DNA of 37,679 nt, from positions 1 through 37,679 of the forward strand of contig CACOHP010000007.1 in NCBI GenBank assembly GCA_902627045.1, given 5' to 3'. Origin of the DNA: an uncultured Pelagibacteraceae bacterium. GTDB lineage: Bacteria > Pseudomonadota > Alphaproteobacteria > Pelagibacterales > Pelagibacteraceae. The notes under the pieces are model-generated. The model searched no databases. It was not told the origin of the DNA and saw nothing but the letters and a program-made list of their open reading frames with translations. The position numbers were made by a program, and so were the translations under genes. Positions 25,352 through 32,797 of the stretch are shown in pieces; the first letter of the stretch is position 1, and every line of letters begins with the position of its first letter.

Positions 25352-27004
25352 ATGAAAGTAGAATTAAGAGATCCAAACATAATAATGAAATTGTCTAGAC
25401 TAGGGTCTTTTCATCAATCTAAATTATCATTTCTAAGAAGTTTTTTAGATGAATTTAAGGATTGGGATTACAACAGAGATTTATTTAACTTAGATTCTAG
25501 TGGATATGGAGTTGCGATATATTCTTTCAAAAAAGGTAAAAGAGTTTACTCGTTAGTCTGTTTTGCAAATAAGATAGATGATAATGATAGATCGGATAGG
25601 GTTATTGCTACAAAATGGGATGCTGCTTTTACATTGTATGATGGGGTTCCCTCAAAAAAAGATATTGAAAGATTAAAAAATGAAGTCCCAAGGCAAGAGG
25701 TCGGCAGACTTTCATACAAAGAATTAACTTTATCTAGAGCCAATAAATCAGTCAGAGTTTTTAATCATGTAGTTGAAAATTTAAGTAAAGGTAATCAGCC
25801 AGATTTAGATTTACTCGAAAAAGTTGGTTATTTATACAGAACTACTGCCGTATATGGTTCTGGAAAATTTGGTTTAGCAGATCGTTTTAGAATAAAAAAT
25901 AGGGCAGAAATTAATGGACCTTTTAGATTAGAGATGATGTTGGTCTATTTAGTAAGGCAATTCACTTTTGATCAAGTGAATCATGTAGCGAAGCATAAAA
26001 ATCCAAAGAAAGCTGTTAATTTAGACCCAAATATTTGTAGAAACCTTGGCATAGGAAATTCTACTGGACTTGGCATGGCGCCTTTTATTGTAAATCATCC
26101 CACTTTGCTAAACAATTGGATTTTATCTAGGGAAATCGCATTAAAAAAAATTAGAGAAATTAAAAATGTAAACTCAAAAGATGCAGATTTATTTAAAAAA
26201 TGTGTCAAAGATTCTTTAAAAAATATTACCAGTTGGAATTCCGAAAGTGAATTTCAAATTAAAAAGATAAATTCGCTACTGGTTAATGTAAAAAGATTTT
26301 TAGAATTTACCGAAAATCAATTAGACTTTACAACCACGTATCCTTTCAACCAGATATATTTATGGATAGAGAAAGAAACTTGTGAAGAAACTATAGAGTA
26401 TATCGTATCTATGATGATGGAACCTTTTGATGAGATTGTTCAGCCATTAATTAAAGATATGAGTTCTGAGGAGGAAAAGTATTTTAGAATTCCTACGGAA
26501 AGAACAGTTTTAGAGCTTAAAAATATTTTAAAGCAAAGGTATCCAGATATTCTTAAGATTAATTTCGAAGATAAATCAAATTTAAGAAATTTTTGGTTTA
26601 TTTCTAAAAATAAGGAAGAACCACGATATGCGGATCGTTTTAAGGAAGAGGGTTCAGAATTAGAACAACCTCTTGCAATTGCTAGAGATATTAAAAAACT
26701 TAATGATCAATTAATTTTATGTAAAGATGATTTAACTATTGATAGATTTTTAATGAACAATTCAAACTTAAGACATGTTGTTAGAAGAGCATTTATTGTT
26801 GAAAAATTTCCATATGCTGAAATTCAAGATAATACAATTAGTGAAAAGGTTGTTCCAATTGATATGCTAAGATTAAAATTATCTTTTTTTGGTGCATTAA
26901 AATTTGATCCTAGATCAGATAAGTGGTTAAGAATTTGCATGTTCCAAGGTGCGCCACTTCCTCATGAATTAAAAGATTATAATCAGTATTGGGTTTATTG
27001 CTGA
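25352..27004 (+). CDS. Unknown conserved-looking 550-residue cytoplasmic protein
   Basis: I do not recognise a named family. There is no signal peptide or membrane segment. Conserved-looking patches are YGVAIYSFKKGKRVYSLVCF (52-71), VIATKWDAAFTLYDG, GYLYRTTAVYGSGKFGLADR, FRLEMMLVYLVRQFTFDQVN, LGIGNSTGLGMAPFIVNHP and, near the C-terminus, VPIDMLRLKLSFFGALKFDP followed by WLRICMFQGAPLPHEL. The G-S-G-K-F-G and G-I-G-N-S-T-G-L-G stretches could be ligand loops but match no P-loop consensus. The gene begins 3 bases after the M19-like gene and ends 8 bases before the DUF3726-like gene, so the four genes form one operon and probably one pathway. Confidence 0.8.
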   Translation: MKVELRDPNIIMKLSRLGSFHQSKLSFLRSFLDEFKDWDYNRDLFNLDSSGYGVAIYSFKKGKRVYSLVCFANKIDDNDRSDRVIATKWDAAFTLYDGVPSKKDIERLKNEVPRQEVGRLSYKELTLSRANKSVRVFNHVVENLSKGNQPDLDLLEKVGYLYRTTAVYGSGKFGLADRFRIKNRAEINGPFRLEMMLVYLVRQFTFDQVNHVAKHKNPKKAVNLDPNICRNLGIGNSTGLGMAPFIVNHPTLLNNWILSREIALKKIREIKNVNSKDADLFKKCVKDSLKNITSWNSESEFQIKKINSLLVNVKRFLEFTENQLDFTTTYPFNQIYLWIEKETCEETIEYIVSMMMEPFDEIVQPLIKDMSSEEEKYFRIPTERTVLELKNILKQRYPDILKINFEDKSNLRNFWFISKNKEEPRYADRFKEEGSELEQPLAIARDIKKLNDQLILCKDDLTIDRFLMNNSNLRHVVRRAFIVEKFPYAEIQDNTISEKVVPIDMLRLKLSFFGALKFDPRSDKWLRICMFQGAPLPHELKDYNQYWVYC

Positions 27005-27012
27005 TTAATTTT

Positions 27013-27624
27013 ATGAAATCTTTGAGTGAAATCGAAACAACCTCTAAACGTGCAAGTAAAGCATCAGGTTATTCTTGGGGAATAAGCGAGGAAGTCGGAA
27101 AAAGTATAAGATTATTAGAAATGTTTAATTTAAAAGGAGTTAAAAATTTAAACGAATATCTAAAAGAAAAAAGGGACAAAAAATTTGAGAATCTTAACTT
27201 AATTAATGAAAACAATAAGTGTTCTGAATTTTCTTATTGCCCAATTATTTTAGGAGTAAGTTTTTTAGATCAAATTGAAAAAATTGAAAAAATAAAGTCT
27301 ATTAATTTCTCTAAAATCGCATACCCATTATTATTTTTACCATTTCTTAGCAGGAGCTCAGAGGTGATTGGAAAAAAGATATTTTTTAAATTTGAAAAAA
27401 GTGAGTTTTTATTAAATATTAATGTCAATATTTCAACAAACCTAATGGAAAAAAATTGCCCAAACATTGCAACTAATGCAGAGGTAAAAATTTTAGAAAA
27501 CAATGACAATTTTACTGAGAATGATTGGAAAAGCTTATATCAATTGTCAGAGAAAACATTCGTTAAGGAGTCGGAAAGTTTAAAAAAAGGCGCGGCAGGC
27601 GCAGGTTTAACTGATAATGACTGA
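27013..27624 (+). CDS. DUF3726-like protein
   Basis: This 203-residue protein starts MKSLSEIETTSKRASKASGY followed by SWGISEEVGKSIRLLEMF. That matches my memory of DUF3726 (LNEIE...KAARGAGY.WGLAEEAGKA.RWL), whose function is unknown. ATG 27013 is preferred over the in-frame ATG 26989, which overlaps the previous gene and adds a non-family leader. The end is Gly/Ala-rich (KKGAAGAGLTDND). No signal peptide or transmembrane helix is seen. It is third in the operon and overlaps the following zinc-ribbon gene by 8 bases. Confidence 0.7.
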   Translation: MKSLSEIETTSKRASKASGYSWGISEEVGKSIRLLEMFNLKGVKNLNEYLKEKRDKKFENLNLINENNKCSEFSYCPIILGVSFLDQIEKIEKIKSINFSKIAYPLLFLPFLSRSSEVIGKKIFFKFEKSEFLLNINVNISTNLMEKNCPNIATNAEVKILENNDNFTENDWKSLYQLSEKTFVKESESLKKGAAGAGLTDND

Positions 27625-27787
27625 AGATGATTATATAAAAGATCAAGTCGATGTAAATACAGAGGAATTAAATGATATTTGTGATGAATGTAAAAAAATT
27701 GATGAAAGCGTTACTCAAAACTTAATTTTGACTGGATTTAAAATTTGTAAGTCGTGCAGAGTTTCAAAAACAATATTTCCAATTTAA
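27617..27787 (+). CDS. 56-residue zinc-ribbon-like small protein
   Basis: An ATG at 27617, inside the end of the DUF3726-like gene, opens a 56-codon frame ending in TAA at 27785-27787. The product has an acidic N-terminus and two CxxC pairs, Cys22-Cys25 (CDEC) and Cys44-Cys47 (CKSC), spaced 18 residues apart, the layout of a four-cysteine zinc ribbon. It overlaps the upstream gene by 8 bases and its stop interlocks with that of the convergent Yip1-like gene in a TTAA overlap, as at every other convergent junction here. It may be a metal- or nucleic-acid-binding accessory of the M19-like/DUF3726 operon. Function is unknown. Confidence 0.72.
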   Translation: MTEDDYIKDQVDVNTEELNDICDECKKIDESVTQNLILTGFKICKSCRVSKTIFPI

Positions 27788-28326
27788 ATACTATTTACAG
27801 GTAAAGCATTCATTCTGCTCATTACAAAGGAAATAGATAAAAAAACTATAATTAGGAATGACAGGAACACGATACCAAAAGATTTTAAATTTGACTTGAA
27901 ATTTAAAATTTGTCTTGTTGATATAATTAGAGCAGCAAAAATCCAAAATTGAGTAAGGAATATTATTGGTATCATTAATTCAGGTGTAACAGCAAAAAAT
28001 CTCAATAAACCAGGTGCATGAGCAAAACCAACAAAAGTCAAAACTTTTTTAAATGAAACTTTTGTTTGCTTATCAGGAAATATCTTCACTCCTAAAACAT
28101 AAATTAAAATTGCCCAAATAAACCAAGTTAAAATTGCAGTCAATCCTGACATCCCTATGGCTGTTTTGATGACAGTATTTGCAGCTACAGCTCCCGCTAT
28201 TCCGTCTAGGATCATAATTAATCCAGCAAAATAAATTGATGCCTCACCAAAATTTCTACTATCGGTATAGAGAGACTTGTCTAGTTTAATAGACTTAAAG
28301 ATAATATTTAAAAACTCTCCAAACAT
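27784..28326 (-). CDS. Yip1-domain-like integral membrane protein
   Basis: This 180-residue inner-membrane protein has about five hydrophobic segments: IYFAGLIMILDGIAGAVAA, LTAILTWFIWAILIYVLGV, a middle pair around PIIFLTQFWIFAALIIS, and the C-terminal FGIVFLSFLIIVFLSISFVM. The loop KVLTFVGFAHAPGLLRFF matches the typical Yip1-family phrase. Bacterial Yip1 proteins have no settled function. A 34-residue membrane micro-ORF lies directly upstream, its stop abutting this ATG, so the two are probably made together. Confidence 0.78.
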   Translation of the reverse strand: MFGEFLNIIFKSIKLDKSLYTDSRNFGEASIYFAGLIMILDGIAGAVAANTVIKTAIGMSGLTAILTWFIWAILIYVLGVKIFPDKQTKVSFKKVLTFVGFAHAPGLLRFFAVTPELMIPIIFLTQFWIFAALIISTRQILNFKSNLKSFGIVFLSFLIIVFLSISFVMSRMNALPVNSI

Positions 28327-28431
28327 CTAATTTTTTTTATTTTTTTGTTCCTTATATGAAATAATCAATGGAAAGATTATTAGAGTAATAATAATGATAA
28401 TGCAAATTACAATTAAAAAACCCTTAGACAT
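28327..28431 (-). CDS. 34-residue single-span membrane micro-protein
   Basis: An ATG at 28431 opens a 34-codon frame ending in TAG immediately before the ATG of the Yip1-like gene. Residues 5-24 are a continuous hydrophobic helix (starts FLIVICIIIII) and the tail is basic and polar (SYKEQKNKKN), so an N-out or N-in single-pass protein with a cytoplasmic positive tail is expected. The exact abutment with the next gene supports co-translation. The Shine-Dalgarno is poor. Function is unknown. Confidence 0.55.
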   Translation of the reverse strand: MSKGFLIVICIIIIITLIIFPLIISYKEQKNKKN

Positions 28432-28467
28432 TCGACTTTAAAAGTAGGTTATTTTTTTTAAAAACTA

Positions 28468-29826
28468 TTAACCCGAAACTACCTCTCTAGTATTAGCATT
28501 AAAAGACTCTTTAAATGGTATGTCGACTACCACAGCATCAACTGGTTTACCTGGGTTATTTGAATATTTTTCTGGTAAATGAACTTTAAATTTAGTTCCA
28601 ACTTTTCCTTTTGGAAATCCATTAGCATTAAGGGTTCCATCAAAAGGAACATAACCCATTGCAATATTAGTTTTTTTCTCAGGATGCCACCACGGAGAAG
28701 TAACAAATCCAACAGGTTCGCCTCCATCAGCATTTGAAATTAACCAAAAATCGGGCGCATAATCTTCAATCGGTTTTCCTCCTAACTCTAAACCAACTAG
28801 CTGAAGTTTATAAGGTTTTTTCCCAGCTTTGATTTCTGATTTCATTTTTTCTAAAACTTCTTTACCGACATAATCAGATTTCTTATTCCATTCTCCTTTA
28901 CCAGATAAAGAAACTTGATAACCTAGATTACATTGAAATGGATTATGTTGTTGATCCATATCTTGTCCCCAAGAGAGTATGCCTGCCTGAATTCTTCTAT
29001 GATGCGCTGGTGCAATAACCATTAAGTTATGTTTTTTACCAGCTTCTAAAACAGCATTCCACATATCATCTGCATACAATGTTGCATTTCTTAAATAAAT
29101 TTCGTAACCAGCTTCTCCTGAAAAACCTGATTGAGAAATAACACAACTTCTTCCTCCGATTTTTGCTTCAGCTAATCCATAAAACGGCATGTTATCTAAA
29201 TCAAATTGATCACCACAAAGATCTTTCATTAAAGCTTTAGATTTAGGACCTTGTATCTGAACTGGACAATGGTCAGTTTCCTCAATTTTACAATTAAATC
29301 TTCCATCTGCGTTTACACCTTGTAAATACATACCAATATCTGAATCAGACAGAGAAAACCAAAATTCATCTTCTGAAATTCTTAAAAGAATTGGATCATT
29401 TAAAACTCCACCATAAGCATTACACAAAATTACATATCTTGCTCTCATTGGAGAAATTTTTGTTGCATCTCTAGTTATTACATAATCAACAAATTTTTCT
29501 GCTTCTGGACCCTTTACTCTTATTTGTCTTTCAACAGCAACATTCCACATTGTTACATGGTTTACTATTGCATCATACTCAACCATCGCACCACCATCTT
29601 CAGGTTTTACATATCCTCTTGGATGATAAATTCGATTGTATACTGTTGCCCTCCAACATCCTGCCTGCATAGATAAATGCCAATAAGGTGATTTTCTTAC
29701 TCTTGTTGATATAAGCATTTCAACTTTAGTAGGTCCACTCTGCCTTAAGTTATAAGGAACTTCTCGATCAGATTGATCTACTGATGTTGCATGCTTTAAT
29801 TTTGTATAATCAAACTCTTTAGACAT
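28468..29826 (-). CDS. GcvT-fold THF-dependent methyltransferase/demethylase (DmdA/LigM-like)
   Basis: This 452-residue cytoplasmic protein has the GcvT/aminomethyltransferase fold: MWNVAVERQIRVKGPEAEKFV, the DmdA-like stretch LNDPILLRISEDEFWFSLSD, PVQIQGPKSKALMKDL, SQSGFSGEAGYEIYL and a C-terminal domain with VGFVTSPWWHPEKKTNIAMGY. It is longer than GcvT or DmdA (about 365-370) and closer in size to LigM O-demethylase (about 470). Such enzymes move a methyl group from a substrate (DMSP, methoxy aromatics, glycine-betaine-like amines) to THF. Pairing with a MetF-like gene, which overlaps it by 8 bases, supports a demethylation role. The methyl donor cannot be read from sequence; classical DmdA is not claimed. 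Confidence 0.82.
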   Translation of the reverse strand: MSKEFDYTKLKHATSVDQSDREVPYNLRQSGPTKVEMLISTRVRKSPYWHLSMQAGCWRATVYNRIYHPRGYVKPEDGGAMVEYDAIVNHVTMWNVAVERQIRVKGPEAEKFVDYVITRDATKISPMRARYVILCNAYGGVLNDPILLRISEDEFWFSLSDSDIGMYLQGVNADGRFNCKIEETDHCPVQIQGPKSKALMKDLCGDQFDLDNMPFYGLAEAKIGGRSCVISQSGFSGEAGYEIYLRNATLYADDMWNAVLEAGKKHNLMVIAPAHHRRIQAGILSWGQDMDQQHNPFQCNLGYQVSLSGKGEWNKKSDYVGKEVLEKMKSEIKAGKKPYKLQLVGLELGGKPIEDYAPDFWLISNADGGEPVGFVTSPWWHPEKKTNIAMGYVPFDGTLNANGFPKGKVGTKFKVHLPEKYSNNPGKPVDAVVVDIPFKESFNANTREVVSG

Positions 29827-30547
29827 ATTTGTTCTCCTTCAACCACTTGTTAGTTTCCGTCAAGCCGCCGAATGTATAAATGTGGAAAAAATCAGTATGC
29901 GATTTAATTTTCCCAATTAAATCATTAGGGTCTTTAGGTTTTAATAAATCTAATGCCTTACTAAAATTAGATTTAAGAAAATTTAAGGAATTTTTTGCTC
30001 CAACAATATTAGCAAACTTTATTAAGCTTGATATTTTTAGAGGCCCAGTAATTCCAACATGAACTGGTACACTTTGTTTTGAAATAAAATCTATAATAGG
30101 CTGAGGATCTAGCAACCATTGTGTTACTATATAATCAGCGTATGGTTTTTTATCTATCATAGCTTTTTCTAATTCTGAATCGGATATATCAGGACTCCCC
30201 TCCGGGTGTCCAGCAATTCCTATTGTCATCTCCTCAAAATAACCAGTCTCCAAAAGTTGGAAAGAGCTATCAAATTTTCCCATTGGTTCTCTACCCCCAC
30301 CAATTACTAGAACCTGTTTCACTCCCCCATCTTTACATCTTGAAACATAATCTTTTAGCTGCTTTTCATCTTGCATTGATCGAGCAGGGAAATGAGGAAC
30401 TGGATTAAAGCCTTTTTTAACCAAATCAACTGCTTGTTGAGCTGTTTCTTTGTAGTCACCACCAGGCAACATTGTGATATAAACATCACTCACTTTTGGA
30501 ACAGTACTTAGGTCAGTTTTAGGACTTATTTCAAGAGAAAATTTCAT
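29819..30547 (-). CDS. Methylenetetrahydrofolate-reductase-like protein (MetF family)
   Basis: This 242-residue protein begins MKFSLEISPKTD and shows a MetF-type TIM barrel: DVYITMLPGGDYKETAQQAV, PVPHFPARSM (the HxxAR motif), VKQVLVIGGGREPMGKFDSS, MTIGIAGHPEGSPDI, YIVTQWLLDPQPIIDFI and PVHVGITGPLKISSLIKFA. The GxxGHPE and TQ motifs are FAD/folate-site residues of MTHFR. It is shorter than E. coli MetF (296) and belongs to the divergent short class. An in-frame ATG at 30592 adds 15 residues; I prefer 30547 because the family homology starts there. It would interconvert methyl-THF and methylene-THF, taking the methyl group from the coupled GcvT-like enzyme. Confidence 0.82.
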   Translation of the reverse strand: MKFSLEISPKTDLSTVPKVSDVYITMLPGGDYKETAQQAVDLVKKGFNPVPHFPARSMQDEKQLKDYVSRCKDGGVKQVLVIGGGREPMGKFDSSFQLLETGYFEEMTIGIAGHPEGSPDISDSELEKAMIDKKPYADYIVTQWLLDPQPIIDFISKQSVPVHVGITGPLKISSLIKFANIVGAKNSLNFLKSNFSKALDLLKPKDPNDLIGKIKSHTDFFHIYTFGGLTETNKWLKENKYV

Positions 30548-30611
30548 ATTTAGATAATTATATCTTTTGAAAATACTGTCAAAGAAATTCATCCTATAAT
30601 ATAATTATCTC

Positions 30612-31238
30612 ATGGCACAAAAAGACGTAGGAAACAAAGTACCAATTTATAAATTGAAAACCACAAAAGAGGTAATGAATTACTACGATGAGTGGGGTGA
30701 AAATGACAAATATAATAAAGATATGGTTGATTGGAATTATACAGGACCTAAAGAAACTGTTAATACTTTTCTAAAATACGAGACGAATAAAGATGCTTTG
30801 ATTTTTGATGCTGGCTGTGGAACTGGTTTAGTAGGCATAGAATTAAAAAAATTCGGTTTTAAAAATTTTCATGGTGCAGACCTTTCACAGAAATTATTGA
30901 ATACGGTCCCATTAAATTTATATCAAAAACTTATCAAGGCAGACCTTAACAAACCTATCGATCTAAAAGATGATACCTATGATGGAGTTTTTTGTGTAGG
31001 CACTTTTACCTTTGGCCATGTAAAGCCAGGTGCGTTGGAAGAATATATCAGAATAACCAAAAAGGGTGGGCTTATTTGTTTCACTATTAACGAGGGTATA
31101 TACAAAGATTATGGATTTGATAAAAAGATAGAAGAATTAAATAAATCAAATCTTTGGAATGAAATAAAATTTTTTAAATCAGATTATATTGCAAGCAAAG
31201 ATGTCAATGCATGGTTAGGGTTGTATAGAGTCAAATAA
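30612..31238 (+). CDS. Class I SAM-dependent methyltransferase
   Basis: This 208-residue protein has the SAM-binding glycine motif FDAGCGTGLVGIEL (65-78), an acidic motif II position in FHGADLSQKLL, and the motif near DGVFCVGTFTFGHVKPGALE. The N-terminal stretch KEVMNYYDEWGENDKYN resembles small-molecule methyltransferases. Substrate is unknown. It overlaps the small kinase gene by one base (TAATG), and that kinase overlaps the nucleotidyltransferase likewise, suggesting one pathway. It is divergent from the MetF-like gene, leaving about 64 bases for both promoters. Confidence 0.85.
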   Translation: MAQKDVGNKVPIYKLKTTKEVMNYYDEWGENDKYNKDMVDWNYTGPKETVNTFLKYETNKDALIFDAGCGTGLVGIELKKFGFKNFHGADLSQKLLNTVPLNLYQKLIKADLNKPIDLKDDTYDGVFCVGTFTFGHVKPGALEEYIRITKKGGLICFTINEGIYKDYGFDKKIEELNKSNLWNEIKFFKSDYIASKDVNAWLGLYRVK

Positions 31239-31645
31239 TGAAAATAATATTAATAATGGGTTTACCTGGCGCAGGTAAAACAACTTTAGCATCTCAATTA
31301 GTGCCATTGTTAAAAGCTAAATGGCTAAATGCTGATGAAGTAAGAAAAGAAGCAAATGATTGGGATTTCTCTGTGGAAGGGAGGGTTAGACAAGCAAAAA
31401 GAATGTGGAGCAAAGCTGAAGAGTATAAAAATCAAGGGCATCATGTAGTTGCAGATTTTGTTTGTCCAACTCCAGAGGCGAGAAGTTTATTTCCCGCTGA
31501 TTATACTATTTGGGTAGACACTATAAATGAAGGTAGGTTTGATGATACAAATAAGATGTTTGTGAAGCCTAGTAAGTATGACTTTCATGTTACAACACAA
31601 GATGCTAAAAATTGGGCACCAAAAATTTATCAAGAATTAAAATAA
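31238..31645 (+). CDS. Small P-loop kinase, adenylylsulfate-kinase-like
   Basis: This 135-residue protein has a Walker A GLPGAGKTT at 8-16, followed by KAKWLNADEVRKEANDWDFS, where the D-x-x-R pattern and following helix match the APS-kinase/zeta-toxin/gluconate-kinase fold, and VVADFVCPTPEARSLF. True APS kinase (CysC) is about 170-200 residues with LDGD and a lid; this one is shorter and lacks those, so phosphorylation of another small molecule or nucleotide-linked group is possible. It overlaps its upstream methyltransferase and its downstream nucleotidyltransferase by one base each. Confidence 0.75.
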   Translation: MKIILIMGLPGAGKTTLASQLVPLLKAKWLNADEVRKEANDWDFSVEGRVRQAKRMWSKAEEYKNQGHHVVADFVCPTPEARSLFPADYTIWVDTINEGRFDDTNKMFVKPSKYDFHVTTQDAKNWAPKIYQELK

Positions 31646-32019
31646 TGTCTTATCAATGGAATAACAAAAAACCGACTGCACAAATGCTTGGAAGATGGCA
31701 GCCTTTTCACGATGGCCATTATACTCTTTTTAAAGAAATAATAAAAAAAACTGGCCAGGTGTGTATACAAATTAGAGATGTTCAAGGAGTTGATGATAAC
31801 CCATTTGACTTTGAAACAGTTAAAAATGATATTGAAAAAAGGCTTAACCCTGAATTTGAAGGACGATTTAAGATTATGTTAGTGCCCAATATAACCAATA
31901 TTTGTTATGGACGTGGTGTAGGATATAAGATCGAAGAAATTGAACTTCCAAAAGAAATTCAAGAAATTTCTGCCACCAAAATAAGAGCTCAAATGAGAAA
32001 AGAAGGCAAACTAAAATAA
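31645..32019 (+). CDS. Small nucleotidyltransferase (cytidylyltransferase-like)
   Basis: The start is taken as ATG 31645, overlapping the kinase stop by one base, giving 124 residues; a frame upstream to 31612 lies within the kinase gene. The HxGH-type nucleotide motif is in GRWQPFHDGHYTLF (His-Asp-Gly-His at 22-25) and the closing signature ISATKIRAQMR matches the ISSTxIR motif. This is the HIGH-superfamily fold of cytidylyl, adenylyl and NMN/pantetheine transferases, but small. Paired with the P-loop kinase, it could activate a phosphorylated small molecule to a nucleotide diphosphate ester. The product is unknown. Confidence 0.78.
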   Translation: MSYQWNNKKPTAQMLGRWQPFHDGHYTLFKEIIKKTGQVCIQIRDVQGVDDNPFDFETVKNDIEKRLNPEFEGRFKIMLVPNITNICYGRGVGYKIEEIELPKEIQEISATKIRAQMRKEGKLK

Positions 32020-32025
32020 AATTTA

Positions 32026-32796
32026 ATGAGCATTAAAGTTGTAAATCAAAATAATATTTCAAGAGTAATTATAGATGAGCCAAAAACATATAACTCGTTG
32101 TCATTTAAAAATTTGAGAGACTTAATAAAGATATTCAAAAATCTTAATAAAGATAATAAGACAAAGGTAATTATTATTGAGGGAGCAGGAAAAGGTTTTA
32201 GTGCGGGACATAACTTAAAAGAAGTTCAAGGTTTAAAGAAAAAGCAAAAGTATCAGAAATTATTTAACTTATGCTCGAAACTTATGCTATTAATTGTTGA
32301 GGGAAAAAAACCTGTAATCGCTAAAGTTCACGGAGCTGCTTACGCAGCTGGATGTCAATTAGTTGCAAGCTGTGATTTAGCCTATAGCACAAAAGATGCA
32401 CTTTTTTCTACTCCTGGAGTAAATATTGGTTTGTTCTGTAGCACACCAATGGTTGCAGTTAGCAGAAAAATAAAAAGAAAACCAATGATGAAAATGTTAT
32501 TAACTGGAGAACCCATTTCTGCAAAATTTGCTAAAGAGATCGGATTAATAAATGATTTTTTCCCAAAATCAAAATTAAACAATGAAGTTTTAAAGATAGC
32601 AAAAAAGGTAGCTTCTAAATCAAATCTGACTATTAAAATAGGAAAACAAGCATTCTATAAACAATTAGAGATGCCATTGAGAAAAGCTTATGCTTATACG
32701 AGCAAAATGATGGCTTTAAATATGATGGCAATGGATGCAAAAGAGGGAGTTGCAGCATTCTTAGAGAAAAGAAGACCTGTTTGGAAAAATAAATAG
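32026..32796 (+). CDS. Crotonase-fold protein (ECHDC3-like), catalytic glutamates missing
   Basis: This 256-residue enoyl-CoA hydratase/isomerase family member has the oxyanion-hole pieces GAGKGFSAGHNLKEV (53-67) and KVHGAAYAAGCQLVASCDLA, and the ECHDC3-like phrase FSTPGVNIGLFCSTPMVA. The two catalytic Glu of enoyl-CoA hydratase (Glu144 and Glu164 in rat) align with Gln111 and Gly131 here. Hydratase chemistry is therefore unlikely; hydrolysis or another oxyanion-hole reaction is possible. It begins 6 bases after the nucleotidyltransferase and is followed after one base by a CoA-binding protein, which suits a CoA-linked step. Confidence 0.85.
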   Translation: MSIKVVNQNNISRVIIDEPKTYNSLSFKNLRDLIKIFKNLNKDNKTKVIIIEGAGKGFSAGHNLKEVQGLKKKQKYQKLFNLCSKLMLLIVEGKKPVIAKVHGAAYAAGCQLVASCDLAYSTKDALFSTPGVNIGLFCSTPMVAVSRKIKRKPMMKMLLTGEPISAKFAKEIGLINDFFPKSKLNNEVLKIAKKVASKSNLTIKIGKQAFYKQLEMPLRKAYAYTSKMMALNMMAMDAKEGVAAFLEKRRPVWKNK

Positions 32797-32797
32797 A

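Noticed and set aside
26989..27012. ATG 26989 as the start of the DUF3726-like gene
   Set aside because: It overlaps the previous gene, and the family-like sequence begins at ATG 27013.
30548..30592. ATG 30592 as the start of the MetF-like gene
   Set aside because: The extra 15 residues are not MetF-like; kept only as an alternative because neither start has a strong ribosome site.
31612..31644. Upstream start of the nucleotidyltransferase
   Set aside because: It lies within the kinase gene; the one-base TAATG overlap at 31645 matches the neighbouring junctions.
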